Made by a program: the position numbers and the translations under genes. Below, piece after piece: positions 1 through 8,945 of a DNA stretch of 64,000 bases; within the stretch, counting starts at the first letter, position 1; each line of letters starts with the position of its first letter. Origin of the DNA: JALORV01 sp963703945. Lineage in GTDB: Bacteria; Pseudomonadota; Gammaproteobacteria; Burkholderiales; Burkholderiaceae_F. Below the pieces are notes generated by a model that was not told where the DNA came from, ran no database searches, and was given only the letters and a program-made list of their open reading frames with translations. The stretch is from positions 1 through 64,000 of the forward strand of contig CAVPGM010000045.1 in assembly GCA_963703945.1 (NCBI GenBank), read 5' to 3'.

Positions 1-2
1 CG

Positions 3-22
3 CTATGCAAAGCTTTACATAG
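3..22. repeat. Inverted pair of CTATGNNNAG motifs at the window edge
   Basis: Bases 3-22 form a 20-bp palindrome with one mismatched pair. It consists of CTATGCAAAG followed directly by its near inverse CTTTACATAG. Each half fits CTATGNNNAG, the motif repeated at both ends of the RIT element at 2649-6152. I infer a recombinase-binding site, perhaps an end or attachment site of a related element. The window stops two bases to its left, so the context is unknown. Confidence 0.55.
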
Positions 23-173
23 AGCAGAGGGTTTTTGGTTCAGAGCAGAGGATTGGTTCAGCGTCGCGGCGTCTCGGTCTGCGCTCAGCGGTACGGTGCT
101 GGTCGCCGCGGCGGTGAACCAAAAATCGCGTGTACTAAGCCGCTGGCTCGGTGTCGGCGCTATGGGCGTTGAA

Positions 174-1607
174 TCAGGGCGAGGTGCGTCGCTGTGAGGC
201 TACCGCGGCGCAGGGGGCAGACGAGATGGGGGCGCGCGTTGTCGCACTGCCGAGAGCGGGGGACCGTGCGGGCAGAGTATGCATCCGACGGCGCAGCGCA
301 GGTTGACGGTGCGACGAGTGCGCGCCGATGGCAACGCCGGCCTGAATGCGGAGCAGCGATCGTGGCGCGACTCGATGAGCGGGAAGGTGGGCAACATCAG
401 AGCGAGTGCGGCGGCGAACGTGCGTGCACGAGGGATCCGGCCGCGAAAGTGTCGATGCAGCCATGTGTCCGTTGCCGCAGAGGGGGCAGTCGCGTAGTGA
501 TTGGCCGGTGAGCTTCTGGTAGAGGTCGCGGTAGTCCTCCTCGGCGCGGATGGCTGGACGGTGGCGGTAGCGCTGGGCACGCAGGAGTTGGCGACAGCGC
601 GCGAGCTTGGTTTGTCGGTAGCGGTTGGCGAGGAAGCCGTAGTGGCGGATGTGCTGCAGACCGTTCGGCAGAACGTGCAAGCAGGAAGCGGCGGATGAAC
701 TCATCGGCATCGAGTGTCATCGTCTTCTGCGCGGCGCCGTGTTTGTAGTCCTTCCAGCGGAACGTGACGCGCTGCTCGCTCAAGCTGAGCAGGCGGTTGT
801 TGGAGATCGCGACACGATGGGTGTAGCGGCCCAGATAGTTGAGCACTTGGGGGCGCCGCCGAAGGGCGGCTTGGCATAAACGACCCACTCGGCTTGCGCG
901 GTGGGCGCGAGGTAGGCGGCGAAGGCGTCGGGCGTCGCGCAGCGGTTCGAGTTGTCCGTAGAAGTGCAGCTGGCCGGCACGGAAGGCGTCGTGCAGCTGT
1001 TCGAGGAAGAGCCGGCGGAACAGGCGCGACAGAACCCGCACCGGCAGGAAGAAGCCGGGGCGGCAGGCGATCCAGCGCTCGCCATCGGGGGCGATGCCGC
1101 CGCCCGGCACCACGCAATGCACATGGGGATGATGCAGCAGGTTTTGTCCCCAGGTGTGCAGGATGGCGAGGAAGCCGATCTCGGCGCCCAGGTGTTGGGG
1201 ATCGGCGGCGATGGTGCGCAAGGTTTCGGCGCTGGCGTGAAAGAGCAGGTCGTAGACGAGCCGTCTTGTTCTGGTAGGCAATCGGCGGCGATCGGCTCGG
1301 GCACGGTAAAGACGACGTGGAAGTACTCGACCTCGAGCAGTTCGGCTTGCCGGTCTTCGAGCCACTGCGCGCGGGCGAGCGACTGGCACTTGGGACAGGG
1401 CCGATGGCGGCAAGAGTTGTAGGTGATGCGCTGATGGCCGCAGTCGTCGCACTGCTCGACATGGCCGCCGAGGGCGGCGGTGCGGCACCGTTCGATCGCG
1501 CGCATGGCGCGCAGCTGCCCACGGCCGAGCGAATCGGCATGCGCCTGACGAAAAGCGGGCCCGAAGCGACGGAAGATGTCCGCCACTTCCAGCGACGCGG
1601 CGGCCAC
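174..1607 (-). CDS. IS91 family transposase, frameshifted
   Basis: HUH-type (Y2) transposase for rolling-circle-like transposition. The N-terminus, from a GTG at 1607, has the zinc-binding segment with CDDCGHQRITYNSCRHRPCPKC, followed by FTVPEPIA. Downstream are HVHCVVPGGG, the presumed HUH metal-binding motif, and YLGRYTHRVAISN. A C-terminal CPLCGNGH follows. These pieces lie in three frames. Single-base insertions near 1285, 1263, 930 and 680, plus an indel near 855, explain the jumps, and removing them gives a family-like protein of roughly 400-480 residues. The indels resemble those in nearby housekeeping genes, so they may be sequence errors rather than decay. Confidence 0.8.
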
Positions 1608-1618
1608 TGCTGTGCCCG

Positions 1619-2497
1619 TCAGAAATGGGTCGGCAGAGCCGGTGGCGGTGGAATCGGCTCGGGTCGGGGCAGCAGGTCAAAGGGACTCGTGGTTGCGCAC
1701 ACGGTCGTGGTCGCGACCTTCAGATAGCGCGCGGTCGTCGCCAGGCTGCGATGGCCCATCAGCAGTTGGATCGTGCGCACGTCGGTGCCGGATTCGAGCA
1801 GGTGGGTGGCAAAGGCGTGACGCAGAGAATGCGGCGTGATCGGCTTCTTGATCCCCGAGACGCGATGCGCCTTCTGGCAGGCCTGTTCGACGGCATGCTT
1901 GCTGATCGGCCGGCGCGGAAGATCGCCAGGAAATAGCCACTGCGTCGGCCGCGTGGCCTTCCAGTAGTCACGCAGGATGTCGAGCAGCTGCGGCGAGAGC
2001 ATGACGTAGCGGTCCTTCTGGCCTTTGCCCTGCTCGACGCGCAGCATCATGCGTTGACTGTCGATGTCGGTGACCTTCAGCCGCGTGACCTCGGAAATGC
2101 GCAGCCCAGCGGCGTAGGCCGTGGTCAGAATCGTGCGGTGTTTGAGGCTGCCGACCGAGTCGAGAAAGTGAGCGACTTCCTCGCGGCTGAGGATCACCGG
2201 CAGTTTGAACGGTGCCTTCGGTAGCGGGATCTCCGCATCGACCCAGTCGCGCTTGAGCGTGACCTTGTACAGGAAGCGCAGCGCCGAGGCGACGATCGAC
2301 AGGCTTCCGGGGGCGAGCTTGCGCTCGGTGGTGATGTACACCTGGTAGGCGCGAATCTCATCCGGTCCGAGTGCTTCGGGTGAACGCTGAAAGTACTTGG
2401 CGAAGCTGGAAACCTGCTGCAGGTACGAAAGCTGGGTGTTGCGAGAGAAATTGCGGATCTCCATGTCGTGCAACATGCGTTCGCGGAGTGGCGTCAT
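1619..2497 (-). CDS. Tyrosine recombinase/integrase of the IS91-like element
   Basis: Intact 292-residue phage-integrase-family protein. The N-terminal SAM-like DNA-binding domain covers about residues 1-90. The catalytic domain has Arg in GLRISEV, Lys in GKGQKDR, HSLRHAFATHLL, the second His in MGHRSL and the likely nucleophile Tyr in TARYLKV. The ATG at 2497 is chosen because AGGAGG lies seven bases upstream, whereas the longer reading frame has no ribosome-binding site. It ends 11 bp before the transposase start, so the two are probably co-transcribed. A proline-rich tail (PEPIPPPPALPTHF) follows the catalytic domain. Confidence 0.88.
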   Translation of the reverse strand: MTPLRERMLHDMEIRNFSRNTQLSYLQQVSSFAKYFQRSPEALGPDEIRAYQVYITTERKLAPGSLSIVASALRFLYKVTLKRDWVDAEIPLPKAPFKLPVILSREEVAHFLDSVGSLKHRTILTTAYAAGLRISEVTRLKVTDIDSQRMMLRVEQGKGQKDRYVMLSPQLLDILRDYWKATRPTQWLFPGDLPRRPISKHAVEQACQKAHRVSGIKKPITPHSLRHAFATHLLESGTDVRTIQLLMGHRSLATTARYLKVATTTVCATTSPFDLLPRPEPIPPPPALPTHF

Positions 2498-2648
2498 GGC
2501 AAACCTCCTGCTGCGAAAGGAACAATCGATGCTGCGAACAGCACCGATATCGTTTCGCAAAAGAGCTTTGCGGGCGTCTCGACGGGGAAGGCCGCAGAAC
2601 GCAGCCGAGGTCGTCGCGCCTCAGTCCCGCGTCAGCGGGTTAGTACAG

Positions 2649-2683
2649 CGACCCCTATGTATAGATGTCAACTATGTGTAGCT
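2649..2683 (+). repeat. RIT left terminal inverted repeat
   Basis: An imperfect inverted repeat of about 35 bp, matching 6118-6152 on the opposite strand. It starts CGACCCCTATG, identical over 11 bases at both ends. It contains CTATGTATAG at 2655-2664 and CTATGTGTAG at 2672-2681, 17 bp apart. An inner copy in the opposite orientation, CTGGACATAG, lies at 2749-2758. Confidence 0.8.
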
Positions 2684-2804
2684 CGTCGGAGCAGGACCTG
2701 TTTGGCGCAGGCATGGCGCGGCTATGGGCGAGGTGGGTCAGCGATCTTCTGGACATAGTTTTGGCGATCCGAGTGCAGTGGTGGTCCCACTTCAGGAGAC
2801 CACC

Positions 2805-4065
2805 ATGGGCAACATTCCCGATCATCTCGCGTTATGCGCATCGACTGGCTCGCCAAGGGGCCGATCGCGCCCTACGTTGATGCGTTCAAGCAGTACCTGA
2901 CCGACCGCGGCTACGCCGCGACCACGTTCGCCAACTGCTGTGCGCAGCGTCGCCCACTTCGCGCAGTGGGCGCCACGGGCGCGGCTGCGCGTGCAGCGCA
3001 TCGACGAGCGCACTGTCGCCGAGTTCCTTGATGAGCATCTTCCTCGCTGCCGCTGCACTGGTCCGGTTCAGCCGCGATCCGCGCGACCTGCAGCGCCGCG
3101 CTGGGTCATCTGCTGGTGGTGCTGCGTGCTCAGGGCGTGATTGCGCCGCCGGCGGTGAGCACGACGCCGGTGGATGAGGAACTGCGTCGCTACGACGAGC
3201 ACATGGACCATGTGCGCGGCCTGGCGCCGAAGACCCGGGACATGGCGCTGCGCATCGTCGCGACGGCTGCTGACCGCGCGCTTCGGCGACGGCGCCATCG
3301 ACATCGCGGCGATCAAGCCCGAGCATGTTCGCCGCTTCTTCGCGCAACAGGCCAAGCTCTACAGCAAGCCGGCGAGCGCCGGCTCGGTGGTCGCATCGCT
3401 GCGCGGCTACTTCCGCTACCGCGCTTCGCTCGGCGATCGTCGTTCACGGCCTGATCGGCGCGGTGTCCTACCCCGCCAACTGGCAGCTGTCCTCGCTGCC
3501 CAAGACACTGACGGCCGAAGAAGTCGAGCAACTGGTCGGCTCGCTCGGCGAGCCCGGCCGCTCGATGCGGCGCGCCGACGCCATCGTGCGCTGCGCCCTC
3601 GATCTCGGTCTTCGCAGCGGCGAGGTCGCCCGGCTCAGCCTCGACGACATCGACTGGCGCGCCGGCACGATCACGCTGCGCCACACCAAGGGCCGCCGCG
3701 AAGACGTGCTGCCGCTGCCGGCGGCCACCGGCAAGGCCATCGCCGCGTACCTGAAGCACGAACGCCCCAAGACCCGCAACCGCGCGGTCTTCGTGCGCCA
3801 CGTCGCACCACGCGACGAGCCCGTCGGCCCCGACCTCGTGCGCAAGACGATCCGCCAGGCCTATGCGCGCGCCGGGCTGCCCTACACGCGCTCGCACCTG
3901 CTGCGCCACACGATGGCCAACCGGTTGCTGGCCAGCGGCTCGTCCCTCAAGGAGGTGGCCGACGTGCTGCGCCACCGCTCGCTGAACACCACGCTGATCT
4001 ACGCCAAGCTCGACAGCCGCAAGCTCGTCGAGGTCGCGCTGCCGTGGCCGGGGAGCGCAGCATGA
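2805..4065 (+). CDS. RIT tyrosine recombinase 1, frameshifted
   Basis: First recombinase of the trio. The ATG at 2805 follows AGGAG (2794-2798), so I prefer it to the later ATG at 2834. Catalytic residues are in the intact 3' part: Arg in LGLRSGEVARL, Lys in HTKGRRED, HLLRHTMANRLL, His in LRHRS and Tyr in TTLIYAKLD. Indels near 2835, 2939, 3071, 3094, 3265 and 3437, mostly single extra bases, break the 5' half. Corrected, it would be about 418 residues. The stop overlaps the next start in ATGA, which suggests translational coupling. Confidence 0.8.
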
Positions 4066-5044
4066 GCGCGGCCACCTCCCTGCAAGCGCGCGTCGAGCGC
4101 TATCTGGTCGAGCGTCGCCGCCTGGGTTTCTCGCTGCGCAGGCCCAGGCCTACGCCCTGCGCAGCTTCGCGCGCCATGTCAGCGCTGTCGGCCATCGCGG
4201 GCCGCTGACCGTGGAGGTCATGGCCGACTGGGCGCGGCGCGACAGCCACGGCAGCAGTGACCCGCGCACCTGGGCGCGCCGGCTGAAGAAGCTGCGCTCG
4301 TTCACTGCGCTGGCTGCAGCAGTTCGAGCCGCGCACCGAGGTTCCCGACGACGCGATCTTCGGGCGGCTGCCCGAGCGGCAGGCGCCGCACATCTACAGC
4401 GAGCAGGAGATCGTCGATCTGCTGGCCGCCGCGCGCCGGCTCGGGCCGACGCCGGGACTGCGCGGCGTCGTCTTCGAGACGCTGTTCGGTCTGATCGCCA
4501 GCACCGGGCTGCGGATCTCCGAGGCGCTGTACGCTGCGCAACGCGGACGTCGATCTCAAGGGCGGGATGCTGACCATCCACCAGACCAAGTTCGGCAAGT
4601 CGCGCCAGGTGCCCATGCACCCGAGCACCGTCGAAGCCCTGCGTCGCTATCGCTGGATGCGCGACCTGGCGGGCGAGTCTGCTGCAGGACGATGCTCCGT
4701 TCTTCGTCGGCACCCGAGGCCGACGGCGTGGACTGCCACTGAGCGATCGCCAGGTGCATCGCGTCTTCGCCGAACTGCGCCAGCAGCTGGGCTGGCGCAA
4801 CCGTGGAACTCACCACGCCCCGCGCATCCATGATCTGCGGCACACCTTCGTCGTGCGCCGCATCGTGCAGTGGCAGGCGCAGGGGGTGGATATCGATCAG
4901 GCGATGCTGTCGCTGTCGACCTACGTCGGGCACGCGATGGTGACCAACACCTACTGGTACCTCTCGGCGGTGCCGGAGTTGATGGCGCTGGCCGCCGGGC
5001 GCTTCGAGTCGTTCATGCCGCAGCCGGAGGTGCGCGATGCGTAA
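4062..5044 (+). CDS. RIT tyrosine recombinase 2, frameshifted
   Basis: Second recombinase of the trio. After correction it reads from MSAATSLQARVERYLVE through Arg in STGLRISEAL, Lys in QTKFGKSRQV, HDLRHTFVVRR, His in YVGHAMV and Tyr in TNTYWYL. Frame breaks lie near 4141 (one base missing or two extra), 4306, 4530 and 4679 (each one extra base). Corrected length is about 327 residues. It overlaps recombinase 1 by 4 bp and recombinase 3 by 8 bp. Confidence 0.8.
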
Positions 5045-6051
5045 TGCCACCGCACCGAAGCCACCGTCGTTCGCCGCGCTGGTCCAGCAGTTCTTCACCG
5101 AGTACCTGGTCGCGCAACGCGCGGTCAGCCCGCGCACGGTGGCCTGCTACCGCGATGCGTTGATGCTGTTCCTGGACTTCGCCAGCCGCAAGCTGGGCAA
5201 GGCGCCGACCGGCGCTGCGGCTGGCTGACATCCAGCCCGATCTGATCCTGGCGTTCCTCGATCATCTGGAGCACGAGCGACACAACGCGGTTCGCAGCCG
5301 CAACCTGAGGCTCACCGCACTGCGCGCGTTCCTGAAGTTCGCCGGCCGACGCGACGTGGCCTCGCTGCACGATGTCGAGCGGGCGCTGGCCGTGCCGATG
5401 AAGCGCTTCGAGCGGCCGATGCTGGGCTTCCTCACCCGAGAGGAGATGGTGGCGGTGCTCGGGCAACCGGGGTCGAGCTGGTCCTCGCAGCGCGACCATC
5501 TGCTGCTGGCCATGCTCTACAACACCGGCGCGCGGGTCTCCGAGATCATCGGCGTGCGCGTGGTCGACGTCGTCCTCGACGGCGCCGCCTGCGTGCATCT
5601 GCACGGCAAGGGGCGCAAGCAGCGATCGGTGCCGCTGTGGAACACCACCGTCGTGGAGGTCCGCGCCTGGCTGCGGCTGAACCCGACGCTGCGCGGCGAG
5701 GCCGCCTTGCTGCCCAACCGCGATGGGCAGGCGATGTCCAGATCCAACGTCGCGCAGCGCCTGGACCTCGCTGTGACCCGCGCAGCCGCCGAGCAGCCCA
5801 GCCTCCTCAAGAAGCAGGTCTCGCCTCACACGCTGCGACACACGACGGCCATGCACCTGCTGCAGTCGGGCGTGCCGTTCAACGTGATCGCGCTGTGGCT
5901 CGGGCACGAGAGCACGACGACCACTCATCGCTACGTCGAGGCCGACCTCGCGATGAAGGAGAAGGCGCTCGCGCGGCTGGAGGCGCCCGACACCAAGATG
6001 CGTCGGTACAGGGCGCCGGACTCGCTCATGCGGTTCCTGCAGACGCTGTAA
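5037..6051 (+). CDS. RIT tyrosine recombinase 3, one frameshift
   Basis: Third recombinase of the trio, starting inside the end of gene 2. Catalytic residues are Arg in NTGARVSEIIGV, Lys in GKGRKQRSVPL, HTLRHTTAMHLL, His in WLGHESTTT and Tyr in HRYVEADL. One extra G near 5211 splits the N-terminal domain. Removing it joins FASRKLGKAPT to ALRLADIQPDL and gives about 337 residues. The stop at 6049-6051 lies directly before the inner copy of the terminal motif (6052-6061), so the gene fills the element to its right end. Confidence 0.85.
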
Positions 6052-6117
6052 CTATGCGCAGACTTCGCCGGCCCCGAACGCTCACCGCCATAGGGGCCGG
6101 CGCCATCCTCTCGCGAC

Positions 6118-6152
6118 ACCTGCGCATAGTTTCGACCTGCGCATAGGGGTCG
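6118..6152 (-). repeat. RIT right terminal inverted repeat
   Basis: Read on the minus strand it starts CGACCCCTATG, like the left end. It carries two CTATGCGCAG copies 17 bp apart (6137-6146 and 6120-6129). A third copy in the opposite orientation, CTATGCGCAG on the plus strand, lies at 6052-6061. The layout mirrors the left end. Confidence 0.8.
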
Positions 6153-6526
6153 GGTCTTGTCGTTAGGCGACGCTCCAGAGCGGCCATTCCACACCGAAGG
6201 CCTGCGACTGCAAGCGAGTCTGCTCCTGGAGTTTCCAAAGACCCGGACCAATGCTTGCGGTCGGCCGAGCGGCGCCAGCCCACACTAAGTTCGAGAAACC
6301 CGAAAAAAAGGCCCGCAACGGCGGGCCTTTGGTCAGGCTGTGATCCATGCTTCGCTCGCGGTCGCCGGCCGGAGAGCTTGCTTGCGGTGAGGAGAACGCG
6401 TCAAGCACCGACGACCACGAACGATTGCACTGTGGCACCAATCGCGGCGCTGTGCATTCATCCAAATGGCTTGTGACCTCGCATCCCGCGGCCAGCAGAC
6501 CTAGGCTGTCGCGGGTGGACCGACAG
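6153..6526. other. Gene-free stretch between RIT element and argG
   Basis: I see no coding sequence or tRNA in this 374-bp stretch. It contains one minus-strand terminator (6303-6330), which probably ends the argG transcript. The segment between the RIT end and the terminator has no recognisable feature. Confidence 0.6.
6303..6330 (-). terminator. Rho-independent terminator downstream of argG
   Basis: GGCCCGC and GCGGGCC pair around an AACG loop. On the minus strand the stem is followed by a run of T residues (the A run at 6303-6309). It lies about 200 bp past the argG stop. Confidence 0.8.
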
Positions 6527-7870
6527 CTACCGCTTCTTCGCGTCGTCGGTCAGACGCGGCAACGCCGTTCCCGACGGGCTCGACAGCAGCCCCGCCCGAG
6601 CGTAGGTGAGCAGCTTTTCGCGGGTGTCGGTGATGTCGAGGTTGCGCATCGTCAGCTGGCCGATGCGGTCCTGCGGCGAGAAGCTCGAGTCGGCCTTTTC
6701 CATCGTCAGCCGCTCGGGCTTGTAGGTGAGGTTCGGCGATTCGGTGTTGAGGATCGAATAGTCGTTGCCGCGCCGCAGTTCGATCGTCACTTCGCCGGTG
6801 ATGGCGCGCGCGACCCAGCTCTGCGCGCTGTCGCGCAGCATGATCGCCTGCGGGTCGAACCAGCGCCCCTGGTAGAGCAGGCGGCCCAGTTTGCGACCGT
6901 TGTCGCGGTACTGCTCGATCGTGTCCTCGTTGTGGATGCCCGTGAGCAGGCGCTCGTAGGCGATGAACAGCAGCGCCATGCCCGGTGCTTCGTAGACGCC
7001 GCGGCTCTTCGCTTCGATGATGCGGTTCTCGATCTGGTCGGACATGCCGAGACCGTGCCGGCCGCCGATGCGGTTCGCCTCGGCCATCAGTTCGACGGAG
7101 TCAGCGAACTCGACGCCGTTCAGCGCGACCGGGTGCCCTTCGTCGAAGCGGACCGTGACTTCCTCGCGCTCGATCGCAACGTCGTCGCGCCAGAAGGCGA
7201 CCCCCATGATCGGCTGCACGATGCGGATCCCGCTCGACAGGTACTCGAGGTCCTTCGCCTCGTGCGTGGCGCCCAGCATGTTCGAATCGGTCGAGTACGC
7301 CTTCTCCGCGGACATCTTGTAGGCAAACCCGGCCTGGCGCATGAATTCCGACATCTCCGCGCGGCCGCCGAGTTCGTCGATGAACGCCTGGTCGAGCCAC
7401 GGCTTGTAGATCTTGAGCGACGGATTGGCGAGCAGCCCGTAGCGGTAGAAGCGCTCGATGTCGTTGCCCTTGTAGGTGCTGCCGTCGCCCCAGATGTGAA
7501 CGTCGTCCTCCTTCATCGCGGCCACCAGCAGCGTGCCGGTGACCGCGCGGCCGATCGGCGTCGTGTTGAAGTAGGTCAGGCCGGCGGTCGAGATGTGGAA
7601 AGCTCCGCACTGCAGTGCGGACAGGCCTTCGGCGACGAGAGGCTGCGCGGCAGTCGACCAGCCGCGCGGTTTCTGCACCGTATTCAGAGTGCACGGCGCG
7701 GGATCTCGTCGTAGTCGGGCTCGTCGGGCTGCCCCAGATTGGCGGTGTATGCGCAGGGATCGGGCTCCCTTCTTCTGCATCCACAGCAGCGCGGCGCTGG
7801 TATCGAGGCCGCCGGAAAATGCGATGCCGACTTTCTGGCCGACCGGAAGGTCCTGCAGGATGGTGGACAT
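6527..7870 (-). CDS. argG: Argininosuccinate synthase, frameshifted
   Basis: ATP-dependent condensation of citrulline and aspartate, the penultimate step of arginine synthesis. The protein begins MSTILQDLPVGQKVGIAFSG, with the PP-loop AFSGGLDTSAALLWM. It continues as a typical long-form ArgG of about 447 residues with YSTDSNMLGATHEAKDLEYL and ANRIGGRHGLGMSDQIENRI. Three single extra bases near 7763, 7687 and 7648 scramble residues of about 36-85. Removing them yields CAYTANLGQPDEPDYDEIPR, then EYGAETARLVDCR. The frame is restored afterwards because three bases were added. I read these as sequence errors in an essential biosynthetic gene. Confidence 0.93.
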   Translation of the reverse strand: MSTILQDLPVGQKVGIAFSGGLDTSAALLWMQKKGARSLRIHRQSGAARRARLRRDPAPCTLNTVQKPRGWSTAAQPLVAEGLSALQCGAFHISTAGLTYFNTTPIGRAVTGTLLVAAMKEDDVHIWGDGSTYKGNDIERFYRYGLLANPSLKIYKPWLDQAFIDELGGRAEMSEFMRQAGFAYKMSAEKAYSTDSNMLGATHEAKDLEYLSSGIRIVQPIMGVAFWRDDVAIEREEVTVRFDEGHPVALNGVEFADSVELMAEANRIGGRHGLGMSDQIENRIIEAKSRGVYEAPGMALLFIAYERLLTGIHNEDTIEQYRDNGRKLGRLLYQGRWFDPQAIMLRDSAQSWVARAITGEVTIELRRGNDYSILNTESPNLTYKPERLTMEKADSSFSPQDRIGQLTMRNLDITDTREKLLTYARAGLLSSPSGTALPRLTDDAKKR

Positions 7871-7949
7871 GAGCGATGCACCGCGAGTGAGAACTCGCAG
7901 CGATTATCCTTGATCCGCGCGGTCGTCCCGAATGTTCGCGATTCGGCGC

Positions 7950-8945
7950 TCAGTCGAGTCGCGCTCCGCTGCGCTTGACCGCCGCCGCCCATCGGACGCG
8001 TTCCGTCTGAATGAACGCTGCGAACTGCGCGGCCGAGCCACCGACCGGATCCCAGCCGGCGCCGGCGATGCGCGCCCTCGTCGCAGGCTCTGCGAGGACG
8101 GCATTGATTTCGCGGTTGTAGCGGTCGAGCAACTCGGCGGGCAGCGCGGCCGGCGCGACGATCCCGTTCCAGGCGACAGCCTCGAAGCCCGGGAAACCGC
8201 TCTCGGCCACTGTGGGCACATCGGGCAGACCGGACCAGCGCTTGACGCCGGTGGTGGCCAGCGCTCGCACGCGGCCGGACTGGATCAGCGGCAGCAGCGA
8301 GGTTGGGTTGGAGACGATCGCATCGACGTCACCGGCTGCGACGGCCTGCACCGCGGGCGGCGACCCGTTGTATGGAATGTGGATCATGTACAGCGCCGCT
8401 TGCGCCTTGAGCAGTTCGAAGGCGAGATGCGATGTACTGCCGTTGCCGACCGACGCGTAATTCAGTTGCCCGGGACGGGCACGAACCCACGCGATGAACT
8501 CGTCGAGCGAGCGGACGGGCAGGCGCGCGTTGATCGCCAGGATGTTGGGGGCGGTGCCGACCAGCACGACAGGAGCCAGGTCGCGCGCCGGATCGTAGGG
8601 CAGCGAGCGATAGAGCAGCGGCGCCAGGACCAGCGGGCCGGTGAACGAGAGGCCGAGGATGCTGCCGTCGGCAGCGCCTTTCGCCACCGCGTCGGTGCCG
8701 ACGGTTCCCCCGGCGGCTGGCCGATTCTCGGCGACGACGATGTATCCGAATCGTTCGCGCAGCCGCTCGGCGATCAGACGGCCCAGCACGTCGATCGACG
8801 AACCGGGCGGGGCGGTCAGGATGAGTTTCAGCGTGAGTTGCGGATGGCCGGTCTGCGCGCGTACGCGTCGGGTGGCGACCAGCAGCGGTGCGAGGAGCAG
8901 GGCACGTCGCCTCGGCGAGCCGCACGCGCCGCGGTCAGCGGACAT
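7950..8945 (-). CDS. Bug/TctC family extracytoplasmic solute-binding protein
   Basis: Intact 331-residue protein of the tripartite tricarboxylate transporter receptor family, which binds small carboxylates in the periplasm. Basic residues and a hydrophobic stretch (ALLLAPLLVATRRVRAQ) form the signal peptide. Family features include PPGSSIDVLGRLIAERL, VENRPAAGG-like AENRPAAGGTVGTDAVA and YNGSPPAVQAVAAGDVD. The ATG overlaps the argF end by 11 bp, so it lies inside the arginine cluster. No TctA or TctB membrane partner is in the window, as is usual for orphan Bug proteins in Burkholderiales. The ligand cannot be predicted. Confidence 0.88.
   Translation of the reverse strand: MSADRGACGSPRRRALLLAPLLVATRRVRAQTGHPQLTLKLILTAPPGSSIDVLGRLIAERLRERFGYIVVAENRPAAGGTVGTDAVAKGAADGSILGLSFTGPLVLAPLLYRSLPYDPARDLAPVVLVGTAPNILAINARLPVRSLDEFIAWVRARPGQLNYASVGNGSTSHLAFELLKAQAALYMIHIPYNGSPPAVQAVAAGDVDAIVSNPTSLLPLIQSGRVRALATTGVKRWSGLPDVPTVAESGFPGFEAVAWNGIVAPAALPAELLDRYNREINAVLAEPATRARIAGAGWDPVGGSAAQFAAFIQTERVRWAAAVKRSGARLD

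Larger units (their letters stand above)
23..2648 (-). mobile_element. IS91-like element with integrase and transposase genes
   Basis: Two minus-strand genes lie 11 bp apart: a tyrosine recombinase (1619-2497), then an IS91-family transposase (174-1607). From memory, some IS91-family elements carry an integrase-like gene upstream of the transposase. The borders given are the limits set by neighbouring motifs; I could not identify the ori and ter ends with certainty. Bases 23-173 contain no gene, and neither do 2510-2648. Confidence 0.6.
2649..6152 (+). mobile_element. Recombinase-in-trio (RIT) element
   Basis: Three consecutive tyrosine recombinase genes on one strand overlap at their stop/start codons (4062-4065 and 5037-5044), and imperfect inverted repeats flank them. 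This is the defining layout of RIT elements. The element is about 3.5 kb and carries no cargo gene. No clean target-site duplication is visible outside the ends. Confidence 0.85.

Noticed and set aside
6153..6526. Possible tRNA as RIT insertion target
   Set aside because: No cloverleaf or TTCGA-type T-arm could be found; the only structure is the argG terminator.
6347..7714. Long plus-strand open frame opposite argG
   Set aside because: It mirrors argG codon structure in GC-rich DNA and has no RBS or family features. Similar antisense frames opposite argD, the SBP gene, icd and ileS were also dropped.
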